Source of the DNA: Hybos culiciformis
Taxonomy: Eukaryota > Arthropoda > Insecta > Diptera > Hybotidae
NCBI GenBank assembly: GCA_964007475.1
Contig: OZ023273.1
Location: forward strand, 44,517,525-44,581,524
Reading direction: 5' to 3'
Length of the DNA: 64,000 nucleotides
Position numbers and translations under genes: made by a program. Positions 36,889-50,349 of this stretch are shown piece after piece (positions within the stretch are counted from its first letter, which is position 1; each line of letters begins with the position of its first letter). Under the pieces are notes generated by a model that saw only the letters and a program-made list of their open reading frames with translations, was not told where the DNA came from and did not search any database.

Positions 36889-39800
36889 GTTATACTTACC
36901 TAACAAATATTTCAAATGAATTTTTTCTGATATTCAAAAAATGAATTAATTAAAATAATAAGAAATAAAATTATATGTAAATTATATTTCATTTCTTATT
37001 ATTAAATATTTAAAATAAATAAATAAAAAAAAATTAAGTCAAAAAAGTAAAAATTAAAAAAATTATAGAAAAATACCACGAAATGTATTCAATTTGATTT
37101 TAAGACCGATTCGTTTTCTTCGAGTAGATTCATCCAATCATAGAGAATTAAAAAACTATCTATAATTTTATATTCATACTTAGCTTAAAAAAAACATTTT
37201 TCAGACTTTATTGCATTGTTTTACTTTTAATTTCCAAAGATATTTTAATAACACAATCGAAATGAACTTTCGAATAAATCTGCATACGAATAGGAGATAT
37301 ATAATTATCACCTTAAAAAGAACACCAAATAATAATATTTATTACGATTGCAATAATAATAATCAATATAATATTACACAATATTTATATTATATTTATA
37401 GTTACATTGTAATAGTATTTTAATCAATATCTACATGTATAATTTATCCAATATAGTGATTTCTAAGATTAATCATAATTTTTATTCGGATAATGTTAAT
37501 TTTAATTTGTTTTAAATGTATATTTTTAATCGATAAACCATTTAAAATATACTTTGAAAATAAAAATAAAACAAAATTTTATAATAAAAATATTTTGTCC
37601 TTATTGTCACGCTCGTAGTTTTGTTTTCTTTAAAAAATTTAATCCAACTGATAAAATATTTAATGTCCATAAACATTACAATGCTTCTTTTTGACAAAGT
37701 TAGATAATGCAATAAAAAACCAATATCTTTTAATTATACTTTATGTGTTTGTTTTCTTTTCCTTTTACAAAATTGAGAAAAATAATAAAATTTGTTGATG
37801 TGAAAAATTTTAATTTTTTTCAAACGAATATTTTTATAGATACGTATTTTTTTTTAGAAATAAGTTATAAATATAACTTTTTTAAAATGCACTAAGGAAT
37901 TAAAACTTCGACACACAGTAAGTACATGCATGTAGATCATTACACCAAAAACTTAAGTTTTTCAGTCTTTCAGAGGTCTGAATTAATTAACATACGAATA
38001 GAATTAAACACTGCTCTTATTGAAATCAGATAGAAAATAGGAATCCTATTAATTTTATTCGTATTGTTAAAAAAAATCACAAGTTCGAAATTAATTTAGA
38101 TTTGAAGATTTGAGTGATATCCATTATGAATATTCCTATTGAAATCAAATTATATTTTTATTCTAATTTCAATAAACTTGATTTATAACGTCCAAAGAAT
38201 ATTAAATGCATTTCTTGCACCCCACAGGTTCATTACATTAATATTTTATAAACTTTTTAATATTTTGTAATGCTTTTGAAAATCGGTTTTTCATTTGGTC
38301 ATCATCATTCATATTTGAATATCAAATCGAATAAGAAATAATTGATGACCTTTTGCTTGCTATGTCAATATTCATTAAACTTTAATAAATTTTATTAAAA
38401 AAGTATTATTATTATCCATGTAATTGCAAGAAATATGCAAGAAGGTTTTTTCTGTCTGTATGATTATGATTATATAAAACTCAGTTTAAATGTTAAGTAT
38501 ATTTATACATAATATTTACATTATGTTATAATAATTTTTTTTAAATAATGAAAGAATTTCGATATTATCAGAAATGATCTGTACGAAACCATAGACACCG
38601 ATTGCGGTAGTTCAAGACTACAAATATTCATATACAAAATATGAATATTAAATTTAAACCTTAATTAAAATAAAATGTATATCAGTCAGTACAGAGAAAA
38701 TAAATTTTTTTTTATAACTTTGTACATCTTAAAGTTATGACATTTATGTTATTTTAAATTAAATTTTAAGTTTATTTCTCTATTGTTGTATGAGAAGTTA
38801 TTAAATTATATTAAAATTTTATTGCAATAAAAAAATATAAAACAGAAAAACTATGTTTGCATATAAAATCAAGTTATCATATTATATTTTCCTTATACAT
38901 ATAAATCTTTTATTGACAGATTTCCTCTGAGGCATTAGGAAATCTATAAATTATTTATTATTTCTCGAACAAAATAGTTACAGACAATTATATTAATTTT
39001 GTGTTTTTTTTTTTGCAATGAAATAGAAATTGTTGAAGAGTAACGCTGTTCAATTAATGTTTCTTTTTTTTATATATTTTTTTCAAGTAAATATTTATTT
39101 AATAATAGAGTCTTTTGCGTTTAAAAAAATTAATAAAATTATAATTCAATAATTTTTCCAGTTTTTTTTTTAAAGAAAATTTAACTATGTTTATTATATT
39201 GACTTTATGAAAATGTGGTCCTTCTATTTTGAATAGATTTCATATAAAATTAGCAATATTTTTTTTTATAGAAATGCAAAAAAAAAAATAGTTCTTCTAA
39301 TATTATTACAGTTCCATGGTGTGTCTAATTTTTAAACGAATTGTCAGATATTTAGAGAAATGAACATCATTATATTTGTAGAACAAACAAACTATATTTA
39401 TATATAATGATTAATGAATTACAAAACGAATAAACTTTCATATCCAATGAACTTTGAACCTAGAAGTAAATATTCTTTCATTCGAACAGTTTCTTTTTAT
39501 TTGTTCAGTATTTGAGACATACAACTCTCGACCGTTCAAAATTTCTAATAGAGACTTCAACTGAAATAATTTTTTTGGTTTAATCGAATGGACTTTTAAA
39601 AGATGAGATTTATTTTTAAAAAAATTATTTTTTCGTATAAAAACAGCTTTTTTGTGTGAAAAATTTATGTTTCAAAAACAGCGCTCGATCAAAAGATTGA
39701 TATGAAAAGAATATATACGTATATAGTTAATCCAAAAGGAATTTATCAATTGAAAATTGTGTAAAAAAAAAGATGCAAAACAAAATAATTTTCCTCTTGC

Positions 39801-40951
39801 ACGTCTGTCTTTTTATTTGATTTTTATTTTTTAAGTTAAAAAAAAAAAATAATTTAATGGTTTTTATTAAAAAATAGACAATTTTATTATTTTAGATACA
39901 GTTAATAAATTATTTTTTATATCTAATAAATCGTTATTTTATTAACCTATATATTTCATTAATCATAAATTGTTTTCCTTTTAACTTTGCAATTTATCTC
40001 TTTGTTGCATATTTATTGTAAAAAAAAAAAAAATCAGAACAATGAAATCTTTTTTGATTCAATAATAATAAAACTTTAAATTACATTATATAGCTGAAAA
40101 AAAAAATTATAGAGACCCCTACTCTGCATAAGAATTTTTTAACGTGCCTACTTTATAGTAGTTTCACATTTTTAGTGAAGCGCGGGAAAATAAAAGTTTT
40201 ATTACATACCGTCACTTGTAAACTCAGTTCAATGACACACTTAAGAAGCTAAGTTATAATTCATAAAGTGTTAACGAATTTTTTATTGCAATTAAATAAA
40301 ATATCATCATTAGTGAAATTTCAAAAAAGTGCATAAATGTAGTATATAGTGAGACTTGTAAAAATCTTTAATTTGTCTTCTTTTGAATAAAAAACACTAT
40401 ATCATTATTTCAAAAAATTGGTTTTCAATTCTATAATATCACTGCCAAATTAATTTTCAAAATATAGCAGTTTAGATAAAATATTTTTAATTTTTTTCGA
40501 TTGTAATTTAATATAATTATTTTCCACATTGCTTATAAATTTTAATTGAATCTATAAATAATTTAGAATATAAATAATTTTTCCGGTTAACTCACAGTTC
40601 CTTTTTGCTTCTGAGTCTTCTGATTCTTTAAATAAATTTTTATAAAACATTGAACTTTATATCGTAAATAAAAAGTAAATTTAAACAGGTAAGGAAAAAG
40701 TTCAGGGTTAAAATGCATAAAGTTCAAAAGAGTAAAAAAATTTTACATAAAAAATCACCCACTTAGATCTTACAAAAACAAAAAAGTTGAAAAATTTTTG
40801 AAGAATAACCTTCTCCACGAACAAAAAATAAATAAATAGGAAACCATATATTAAAATCACATAATAAATAGTTCAATTGTTCTGATTTATATATATATAG
40901 GTAAATTATATATATTAATGGACAAAATTTTGTACTTGGTGTTTTGAATAA
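36889..40951. other. AT-rich stretch without recognisable genes
   Basis: Contains Asn/Tyr/Ile-rich open frames caused by AAT/TAT repeats (for example 37211-37423) and many poly-A/T runs. A CAG|GTAAGG donor-like site lies at 40685-40693 but no supporting acceptor or coding frame was found. Confidence 0.4.
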
Positions 40952-40975
40952 TATTTATAAAAAAAAAATGCAAAT

Positions 40976-41599
40976 TCTCGGTTTCTCTGTTCTCTGTTCT
41001 CTGTCCTCAATCACGCCTAAACCGCTGGACCGATTTGACTGAAATTTTGAATTTGAAGTAGCATTGGGACCCGAGATGGTTATAGGGTACTAGAAATTTT
41101 GATCCGAAGCCCCAACGGGGGGCTACCTTAGAAGCCGGTTTTGAAATTTAGGTATATTCCAATAAAATATAGTAGCGTTGGACCCGAAAAGCCTGTTTAA
41201 AAAACTGAATATTGAAAGGCCCCCAACCGTTGTCCCAGGGCTCAATTGGGGGGCTATACAACAAATTTCGAAATTTTGGAATTTTGAAAATATGGAGCCT
41301 ATAGACCCGAGATGGTTGTAGGGTACTAGAAATTTTTGATCCGAGGCACCGACGAGGGGCTACCCGAGGTTCCGAGGCTCCGACGGAAGACGGTTTTGCA
41401 ATTTAGGTATGTTCCGATAAAATAAAATCGTTGGACCCGAATCGACTATTTAGAAGACTGGATGTGTTAAGGCACCGGGGAAGTGGCTATTTAACAAATT
41501 TTGAAATTCTGTTTTTTTTAGTGCACAAAATCTGAATTAAAGTGTTTTGATATTAATATAAGTTCGGTACTACCGTGCGAAGCCGGGTATTTCGACTAG
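40976..41599 (+). mobile_element. Helitron-like non-autonomous repeat
   Basis: This block is much richer in GC than its surroundings. It begins near a TCTCTGT microsatellite, then runs through CACGCCTAAACCGCTGGACC, a phrase common in dispersed insect repeats. It ends GTGCGAAGCCGGGTATTTCG followed by CTAG and T at 41596-41600. A terminal CTAG with a short TACC/GGTA stem just upstream (41572-41590) fits the 3' end of a Helitron such as the lepidopteran Lep1 type. The 5' end is uncertain. A 10-bp direct repeat, TATTTATAAA, lies at 40952-40961 and 41600-41609. Helitrons do not make duplications, so this is either chance in AT-rich DNA or evidence for another mechanism. Confidence 0.5.
41068..41539 (+). 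repeat. Two 236-bp tandem units inside the Helitron-like repeat
   Basis: GACCCGAGATGGTTATAGGG starts at 41068 and a close copy starts at 41304. Each is followed by GGTACTAGAAATTTT, a CCGA-rich stretch, a GGTTTTG-AATTTAGGTAT segment and GTTGGACCCGAA. The second unit has extra CCGAGG words and is more diverged at its end. Confidence 0.75.
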
Positions 41600-41609
41600 T
41601 ATTTATAAA

Positions 41610-44600
41610 GATCCAAATTTATAATTATTCATATGATGATTACTTGTATTTTTCATATTCATGAAGTATTATTATTTTTTCTTTAAATAATAATGAATTA
41701 ATTTAATAATTTCAATATTGTGCATGATATTGTTTTTTTTATTTATTAATAAAATATTGATGGCTCCTATTTTAAATTAAAATTTGTTATAGACATGCCT
41801 ATTTAATGTGAAGAGTTATAAAAAAACAAAAAATTATCCTAGTGTCTAATCTTTTTTTTTTAATGTCTTATCTTATGGTTAGGAAAACGTATTTCCATAT
41901 AATGTTCTCTTTAATTCCCGAATATTGTCTTTTGGTTTTGACACGTACGTTTATAGACTATTCTTTTAAACAATCAAACCAAAAAAAAAAAAAACTATAA
42001 AACCAAATACCTAAATTCAAATATCGGGCCGAGATCAAATACTGTGAATTGAATTTCAAAGTTTTTAATGAATTCAATAATTATGTTTATATAATATGAA
42101 ACACTCTGTGTCATAAATTTCTTATAAAGTATAACCAACCTTTAAGTTATATCGTGCATTGTTTATGGTCACAAAAGAATGTTTACCTTTTCACCTCCGT
42201 TTTTATGTGTACATATAGATGTAGCTTAATAAGAGTTTTGTGCTTATTGAATGTTCAAACATTTTGTTTATAATGTTACATAAATTTTCTGATTGAAAAA
42301 CCATAACCATAAATATTTCTTTGAAATGTGTTTCTTCTCAAAAATAAAAAAAAAAAAAAATATTATAAAAAAAAACATACAATAAAAGTTCTAGGGTGTA
42401 GAATAAACATTGAAGAGACAAAAATAACTCAATCAGAGCATAACTTTCTATTATATAGTGTAGATGATTTGGTCTCAAATGCATTTATTTTAAGTTGTGC
42501 ATCTACTGTGTAGAAAGAAACTTACAAGTATTTCCACCAGTCATTTTAGAAATTTTTTTTTCACATAATATAATAATGTTTAATCAATTTAACAAAATCC
42601 AAATACTTTTACAGAGATTATTAGTTTATTAATGTATACATATTATGATGACTTATGAGTTCCCAATTGAACATTAATCGAAAAAATTTTGGAAAATTTA
42701 ATCAAAAATTTATTAAATTTAAATAAATATTTAAAAATCTTTCAAATGAGGAGTTTCTTGCTACTATTTCAGGCTCACAAACAAATTGAAGTTTTGTTTC
42801 GTTTCCTTCTAAATATGAGATTATTAATATTATAACATTATATGGTATTAATTTTCTTTGAAAGTTGATACAATATTTAATTTTTATTTTTTAGTTAAGT
42901 ACAAGTACTTACCTACATGCATATTATTAATACATTCATGTACGTATATGTATATTAATAATTTAAATAAAACGCTATCCACATTTTTTTCTTTGGTTTT
43001 CTAATTATTCACACATAATAATTTCGTTTAATTGACTAATACAAAATTTAGTCCTTATCTTTCTATGTACTTATAATATTTCTAATTAGTATTTTATGAT
43101 ATTAAATAATAATCATATTCATGTCCATGACAACTTTACAAGATCCATAAAAAGCCAAAATAAAAAAATATAGAATAGTACCAGATAAATGAAGTACTAT
43201 ATATAGGATCCATTTTCAACATTTCGATTTAAAATTCTTCCAGTTAATTTTTTTTAGAGTCAATCTGCATAATAATAAAATGAATAAAGCTCTTTCTATT
43301 CTTAAAATTAACATCTTTGTTCACAGATTTATCAGTTTTTGTATTTAACTTATGACTTGATAGAAAATTCTTCAAAAGTTAAATTGAGAAGAAGGTTCAT
43401 TTTTAAGTTTTTGTTAGCATTATAAAATATAAAAAATTGTTGTGTCCTAAAAATAAGTATTAATAAATTTTTATATTATGTACTAAGTAAATATTATTGT
43501 GCAAATGTGACTTTGTAAGATTTGTTTAGATATTGTGAAAATTGGGAACAAATTTCATGCCTAATAATTTTTAATTGTATCACTTTTTTTTTAGCATTAA
43601 AGTTGCAATTTAAAACGAAAAATGAAAACAATTTTAGTTCTCTAATATTATATACATTCAAAGACATTGTACTCTTTATATTCTGAAATCTTCATTGCTC
43701 TTGTAATTTAATTCGCTTGTGGATTGCTTAAGTAACATCGTATTTTATAACTATATATTTACACACCGTATATAGAATATTGTAGTCATAAGAATATAAT
43801 AATTTAGTTATTGGTATTTTATTTATATGTAGGTACCCACAGTATATGCATTGCTTTATTTTTTAAAGTGATATAAATGCACGTGTCCATAACAAAAGAT
43901 TTGTATATTATATGAAAAACAGAAGCTACAAGAAAAATTATGAGTGGGTGAAACATTATTTAGAAGGAAAGAAAAATTTAAATATTTTATTAGCTTATTA
44001 ACCAACTAGGTCTACAGGTTTCCATTTCTCCATTCAGTTGTTACGAAACATATTCATATATTTAGATAACTAAATTATCTTTTTTTTTTTAAGTAAAATA
44101 TAATGTTTCTTTTTCGAGAGGATTCAAAAAATTGGTGTATCATTATTCTGAATGTCAGATCTTATCTTTGTAACTTCTAGATAATCCAGAATGTACTTCA
44201 ACTTGGCCAGTATATACATCTCTAACTACAATAGTTTTAGAACAATTATTTTCGAGAAAGTTTTTACATTGAAGTTAAAATTAAAGTGTGAAATTACCGA
44301 GACTTATGATAAATTTAATCTAGATCTCTCTTGGGCGCAATATATCTACTTTTAGAATGGTCAAAGATACTTTGAACATTTCCGATGTTCATATAAAAAG
44401 AATTAACAAGTCGATATAACTTTATTATTTTTCTAAGTGTCTACCGGATGAAGTTTTTTTTCGAGCATTGACTGTTTTTTGAAATTGAAATAGATAAGTA
44501 TTATAATTAAAAAATTATTACTTTCCAAGTTGAAAGCGACTGTCTAAAAATAAATATAAATAACTTAAAAATTCTACATATTCAATTATATTTTATAATG

Positions 44601-46370
44601 TTAATATAAAGTTTATTTTTTTTTTCAAATTTACATTTAAGTATATTATTTTAACAGATCTCTTAACAACTCTATTAACAACGCTTAAACCTTGATTGAT
44701 ATTGGAATTTTAATATTTTGCATATAATTGCATTCATAAATATATAATATATATAATAACCATAAACTCAAGTAACAACTGCGGTTGTGTTTTTTTTTTG
44801 TCCAAAAGAAATTACTTTGACAAGTTATTGTTTTCTTTTGGTTTTTACAACAAATTAAGATATTATCAAGCTGTACAGAGGAAAAAATTGATTGGAAGTG
44901 AAATTAATTTGCATATAATGGCAATATAGATTTATATCTTGTAAGTTTAAATTATGAGTTAATAATAACTGATATTTATTGAATTTAGTTAAAAAAAAAT
45001 ATATTTTACTTTTTGTTTTTAAGCTAAAATCAACTAAAATAAATGTTAAAAATTGAATTCAAGCAATGTGATGAAAGTATAGTTCTTTTCTATGTAGAAA
45101 TGTTATTTTTATAAATGTATGTAGCTAAAGCTATAAGCGAATTTATCCAAAAAATATATCCCGAAATGATAGTTACTAACTTTTTCTACGTTTTATTTAA
45201 ATTTTAAAATATTTTATCTAACGAAAAATGTTTCAACAATCAGAGCGAAGGTACCAGTTACTTAAATATATTTAATGAACTGAATTAATAATATAATATT
45301 TAAACGTTTATATAAACATAATAATGTACATAATTATGTAAATTAGTATTAGCATTAGGGAAACAAGGTGCTTATAAATGTGCCAATCTTGACAGAATAA
45401 TGGAAAAAATATCTGTTTATTTCTACATACTTATATATGTATAACATTATTTATTATGGCTGAAAGTTTGTGTTTTTTTATATAGATATTTAATTCATTG
45501 GCCAGCCGACATACTGCAGTATTGTGTCAAAATATGGGCTGATATTTCTGAAATGAATTATTATTTTCATTGTCTACATTTAAAAATGTTTATGCTTTGA
45601 ACATAATAAAAATTTAACGCATAATTAAATTCCATAAAATGTTTTTAATGATTAAAATGTAAATAAATAACAAAAATAAGATCTAATAAAAAAAAATTAA
45701 TGAATTAATTCACTCAAACTTAAGCATATAAAGTATAAATTTGGTTATTAATTTGAATTAATAAAACTGAAAGAAAGAGAATCAGAACGAAATTTTGTTA
45801 ATTGAATAAAATTGATTATTTCGTTAGCCAAAATTGGAAAAAGTTTTCGATTAAAATTTCCAAAATTCAGATTTCTATTTCAGCATGCATAATTGCATGT
45901 ATGTAAAAAATTACATTTCACGTTAACAAAAACAAACACACTTACTTGAATAAGATTAAATTCACGAACATCATCAAATAGATTTTTGCGATGAATGTGT
46001 TTTAATGTCGAATATAACAGTATGCTACATAAAAGTTAAATCTGTTTTGTTATAGCATTTGGTGATTAATAATTATTTATATCAGCCACAACAGATGTGG
46101 GATTCAATTCAAAACCTTAAAGTCACAATTTCATTCAAAATATGACGCATTTCTATAGAAATTCTTTATGATAATATTTATGTAATGTCAAGCTTTCTCT
46201 ATATCAAATGGATCATAAATTTAGAGACATATGTTTTAAATATTTGCATTTTGCAAATTTGCATTCTTTTATAAAAGCATAACTTTGAGCTATTTTTGAT
46301 GACAAGTTTTCATTTGACAATAAATTAAGGAAGTTTGAAAATATGAAAAACATTTAAAATTGAGAGCCTG
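41610..46370. other. AT-rich stretch without recognisable genes
   Basis: The open frame at 42328-42513 starts in a poly-A run and lacks a recognisable motif. A patch at about 44140-44450 is less AT-rich, with a 30-odd codon open run after 44322, but no splice signals support it. Otherwise filler. Confidence 0.4.
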
Positions 46371-46495
46371 CAGTAGTGGGATTCAGCCGATTTCTTAAAA
46401 TTTTTAAGTTTCGCGAGAACCGGATGAAAAAGTTTTGAAATAACTACTCACTGTTTTGACAGTCCCTGCGTGGCAATTTATGAACTACTCCAAGG
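46371..46495. mobile_element. Possible hAT terminus, truncated
   Basis: CAGTAGTGGGATTCAGCCGA at 46371 followed by TTTCGCGAGAACCGG recalls the termini of animal hAT elements that read CAG-GGTGGGATTC-GCCGGTTC and GAACCGGTTG. This comparison is from memory. I could not find the matching opposite terminus or a target duplication. The piece is therefore either a solo end of a truncated copy or coincidence. Confidence 0.4.
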
Positions 46496-49400
46496 ATAAA
46501 CATTTTAATTAACATCACACATATTCGTTTTTATTAAATGTAAATTAATCAATTAGGTACTTATTTAACAAGAAAATATTCGTACATCCTTACCAAAATG
46601 AATTTTTTTTAATTATTAAATTCGTCCTATAAATTCGAATAGTACCTATTATCTTTTTAAATTATGATAAGTTAAGTTTCCGAATTTTCTTAACTTTTTC
46701 TTAAGTGCACGAATGACAATATTTCAAAATAATATATAAATTATTACAATTACGCAGAACTTATTCATTATGTTAAAATAGTAAAATTTGTAATTCCTAT
46801 TCTTGATCATTTAATTTGGATTTAAATATCGCCAATTAAAACTATTTCCGTAATCATAAATCTCATATACCTACTTAAAAAATACTTCCGTCATTATTAC
46901 AACAAGACAGAAGTCATGAAAAGTATACTCTGCTGACAAAAATTAGTTTAATATGACTTATTACTTAAGAGGCTTACATTTTCATCGATATTATAATATG
47001 GCCTGTGTATTAAAATACAAATTTATGAACTTAATTAATGAAAAATATCTTTAGCTATATTTTCAAAATTTATGTAAAAAAAAAAAACTCTATTTAAAAT
47101 GAATTTTTCATGTGCTAATTTAATTTTATAACTTGTAATAAGACGTTTTATGTTTATGACTTAACTGTCCACCGTATGCGTCCACTGTTTTTTGTTTGAC
47201 TAAAAGAAAAACACCGTTAAAAAATTGGTATAGCTGAAAAAAAAAAAAAAACTGAATGAAAAAAAAATCTGAATTTAAAATCCCCATGAAGCCATTAAAA
47301 TCTATATTGCTAAAAAAAAAAGAAGTAAAATTTTGCATTTTAATAAATTTACAACATCTTTCATTACAAATGATTATCATTAAATTCAATTACTTTTTTT
47401 TTTCCTCAATATAAACTGAAAATAAAAACTAAGTAATTTTGATTTTGCACATATAGAGTTTATTACTTTTGTAAAATAATGAATTATTTTTGAAAATTTT
47501 GAACGAAGTTTGTTTTTCAAGGCCCATATTATGAATTTATTATCAAAGCTACTTGGGAAACAACCTATTTCCCGTGAAATAAATACATTTCTTTCGTTCG
47601 TACAAATTCAATTTTCGACAATCATTTTAGAAATCTTAAATTGATTTACTATTGAATGAAACCAATAGTCTGTCAAATTGCGATAATTTTTATAAAAAGT
47701 AAATAGGTACTAAAATAATGTTAGTTTATCATTTTCTATTGCATAAAAGGTTTATGTTCAGAACGGAAACTCTCACTATTTTATTAAACGATGAATACTT
47801 AACGTCTTTCGAAATTAAGTTCAATATAATATCGAGGTTGAATAAAAACAATTTTACACTTAGTTACATAATGTACATAATTACTTTTTAGAGGATTTCT
47901 TATGTAAGTAGGTATGTATGTTTTTTAATATTTGCATAATATGTAATTCCAACATAATATTCATAAAAATTTTCTTCTATGCGGTAATTAATTATTTTAC
48001 TAAACCAATTCATACATATGTACGTACAACTGAATGTATTGAATAAGGGGATTATAAATATTTTCTTTTAAATGTCAAACCCATAGCATAAGCGATTCTT
48101 TTGAAAATAATGTTTGATATTGATAACGATATTTATTGTCGTACATAACGTACATAGGAAGTTTATTGTATAAATATTTTTTCAAAAGTTGATTTCGAGA
48201 GAAAAAAAAAAGAAGGAAATTTTCATTTCATTTCTATGTCGTTCAAATTGTCAATTAAATTTTAAAAAATATTCTAGGCTTCTTAATTTATTTATTTTTT
48301 TATTGAAAAAAAAAAAAAAAAAGAAAGAATCGCAATGGTATTTTAAATCGATTCGTAATTTCAAAAACAACATATGTACATACATAACATACATATATTT
48401 ATGAACGTATAAATACAAAGGTACATACTTGGTCAGGAAAAATGAATTTCTTTTCTCTTAATACGAATTTATTACTACAAGATGTTTTTAATTTTTTTTT
48501 TTTTTCAAGAAAAAATACAAAAATACCAAAAATATTTTGCCAGAAGTTCAAAACAGACAAAAATTTTTATGCAAAAAAATTACGAAAATTTCAAAGAATT
48601 ATAAGGAATCACAGTTTGGTAGCAAAATAATAAACATTCCTTACTATTTTTATATGAAAAAAATTAATAAAAAAAGAACAAAATAAAGATCTAGGTACAT
48701 GCAATAGAATTAATAATTATGAATATCTAATTTTTTTATATTTGGCACATTAATACCTTTTAATACTTTTCGTACAAATATATACACGCATTTTATTATT
48801 TTGTTTACTCTTTACCGGAGAAACTTTATTCCGACTACGATTTCGGGAGATTTAACTAAGAATTCAAAATGCAGTAACACACAACCCTGTATAATCAATA
48901 TTAAAATGTAAAATTATCAGTGAATTTTTCTTGCTATGACAAATGACTAATCGTTCTAATGTCATTCGTTAGTTCAATTTGACCTAAATACGTAGCAATA
49001 TATAAATTCAGAAATTATTGTTAATTTTTTATTTTCCCCAATTTTAAATAGCTTATATAAAGACAAAAACAAATTTATTAATTTAAATTTCCAGCTTTCC
49101 TTTAGTTCTTAATCCTCAAACAGAAAATGGACTTGTATTAAATCACATTGCTTTTTGCTTGTTGCTTAAAACGAAAAATGTTTCGATCATGTTTTTCATA
49201 ATATTGGATACTAATACGGATTACTAATTTTGTTATTAATATCTGCGTTAAAATTAATATTTAAATTCGTTAAGTTCGGATTCCTATCTTAAATTAAAAA
49301 AAAAAAAAAACTTAAAGATCTTTTGTTGATAACTAGTCATATTATCATTTCTAAAAATGAAACGTATATAATTCGGTAGAATTTCAAAAAACTGAAAAAA

Positions 49401-49894
49401 AAAAAATTATTTACTTAGAAACTGTTAGTCCTATAAAATAAATCTATATGTTTGTTTAAAACCTAGTGCAAAAGTTTGATTTTCTAAAAAAGCAATAAGA
49501 AATACATGTATTTTGTATTTATGTACAAACATAAGATTTATAAACAATTTTTGTATTTCAATTTAAAATAAATGTTATTTTGGACTGTTTTTTTTTATTT
49601 TTATTTTTTGTAAATAAATGAAAATAGTTGTTCATATAAAAACACGTACGGAAAAAGACACCAGATTAACATATATTAAATGTCCGATTTTCATGTAGTA
49701 ACCTCATAAGAGAACTTTCTAAATTCATAAATTTTGTAGCATTTATACTTATACGCGTGAAGACAAAATTTACACCATATGCAAATAATGTAAATATTTA
49801 TCTTATGTAGAGATGACCATGGAATTTGGTTGATTTCAATATAAGGATCATATATAACGAAAATTCCATTCAAATTCAATTTCAATATAATTTT
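46496..49894. other. AT-rich stretch without recognisable genes
   Basis: Open frames at 47126-47389 (minus), 48189-48404 and 48442-48630 are runs of Phe, Lys, Asn and Ile over homopolymers and are not called. TACATA microsatellite-like words occur near 48370-48430. Confidence 0.45.
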
Positions 49895-50077
49895 ATTGCA
49901 ATTACTTAGTTTTGTAAATTCAAGAAATTGGAGGAGGAATGTTTTCGATATTTGTATTGCAATTACTTACTTTTGTAAATTCAAGAAATTGGAGGAGGAA
50001 TGTTTTCGATATTTGTATTGCAATTACTTAGTTTTGTAAATTCAAGAAATTGGAGGAGGAATGTTTTCGATATTTGT
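49895..50077 (+). repeat. Three-copy 61-bp tandem repeat
   Basis: Units start at 49895, 49956 and 50017 with ATTGCAATTACTTA and contain ATTGGAGGAGGAATG. The copies are almost identical; the second has C for G in CTTACT. The near identity implies recent expansion, so copy number is likely variable between individuals. Confidence 0.95.
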
Positions 50078-50276
50078 ATAAAGAGCTTTAAGGAATAATT
50101 TTATAATAAAATTTAATTTAAGAATTTAGTTTTCATACAAGAGTATGTACACCTAAGATTATATACTCTACACATTATACATCCCTATTTTTCTCAATAA
50201 ATCATTTTTAGCTTTTCAAATATAGGCCTAATGGCATGACTAATTTAGTTATTTGTCCAAACTTTGTCGCACTTAT

Positions 50277-50349
50277 AACTATAATATAATAACATCCCTG
50301 ATATCGTCTATATAAAAAACTATAATATAATAACATCCCTGATATCGTC
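50277..50349 (+). repeat. 32-bp direct duplication, 41-bp offset
   Basis: AACTATAATATAATAACATC followed by CCTGATATCGTC occurs at 50277 and again at 50318, with no differences noticed. A short spacer (TATATAAAA) separates the copies. Confidence 0.9.

Noticed and set aside
47126..48630. Several 60- to 87-codon open frames
   Set aside because: Phe/Lys/Ile/Asn-rich translations of homopolymer runs; no start context, motif or splice signal.
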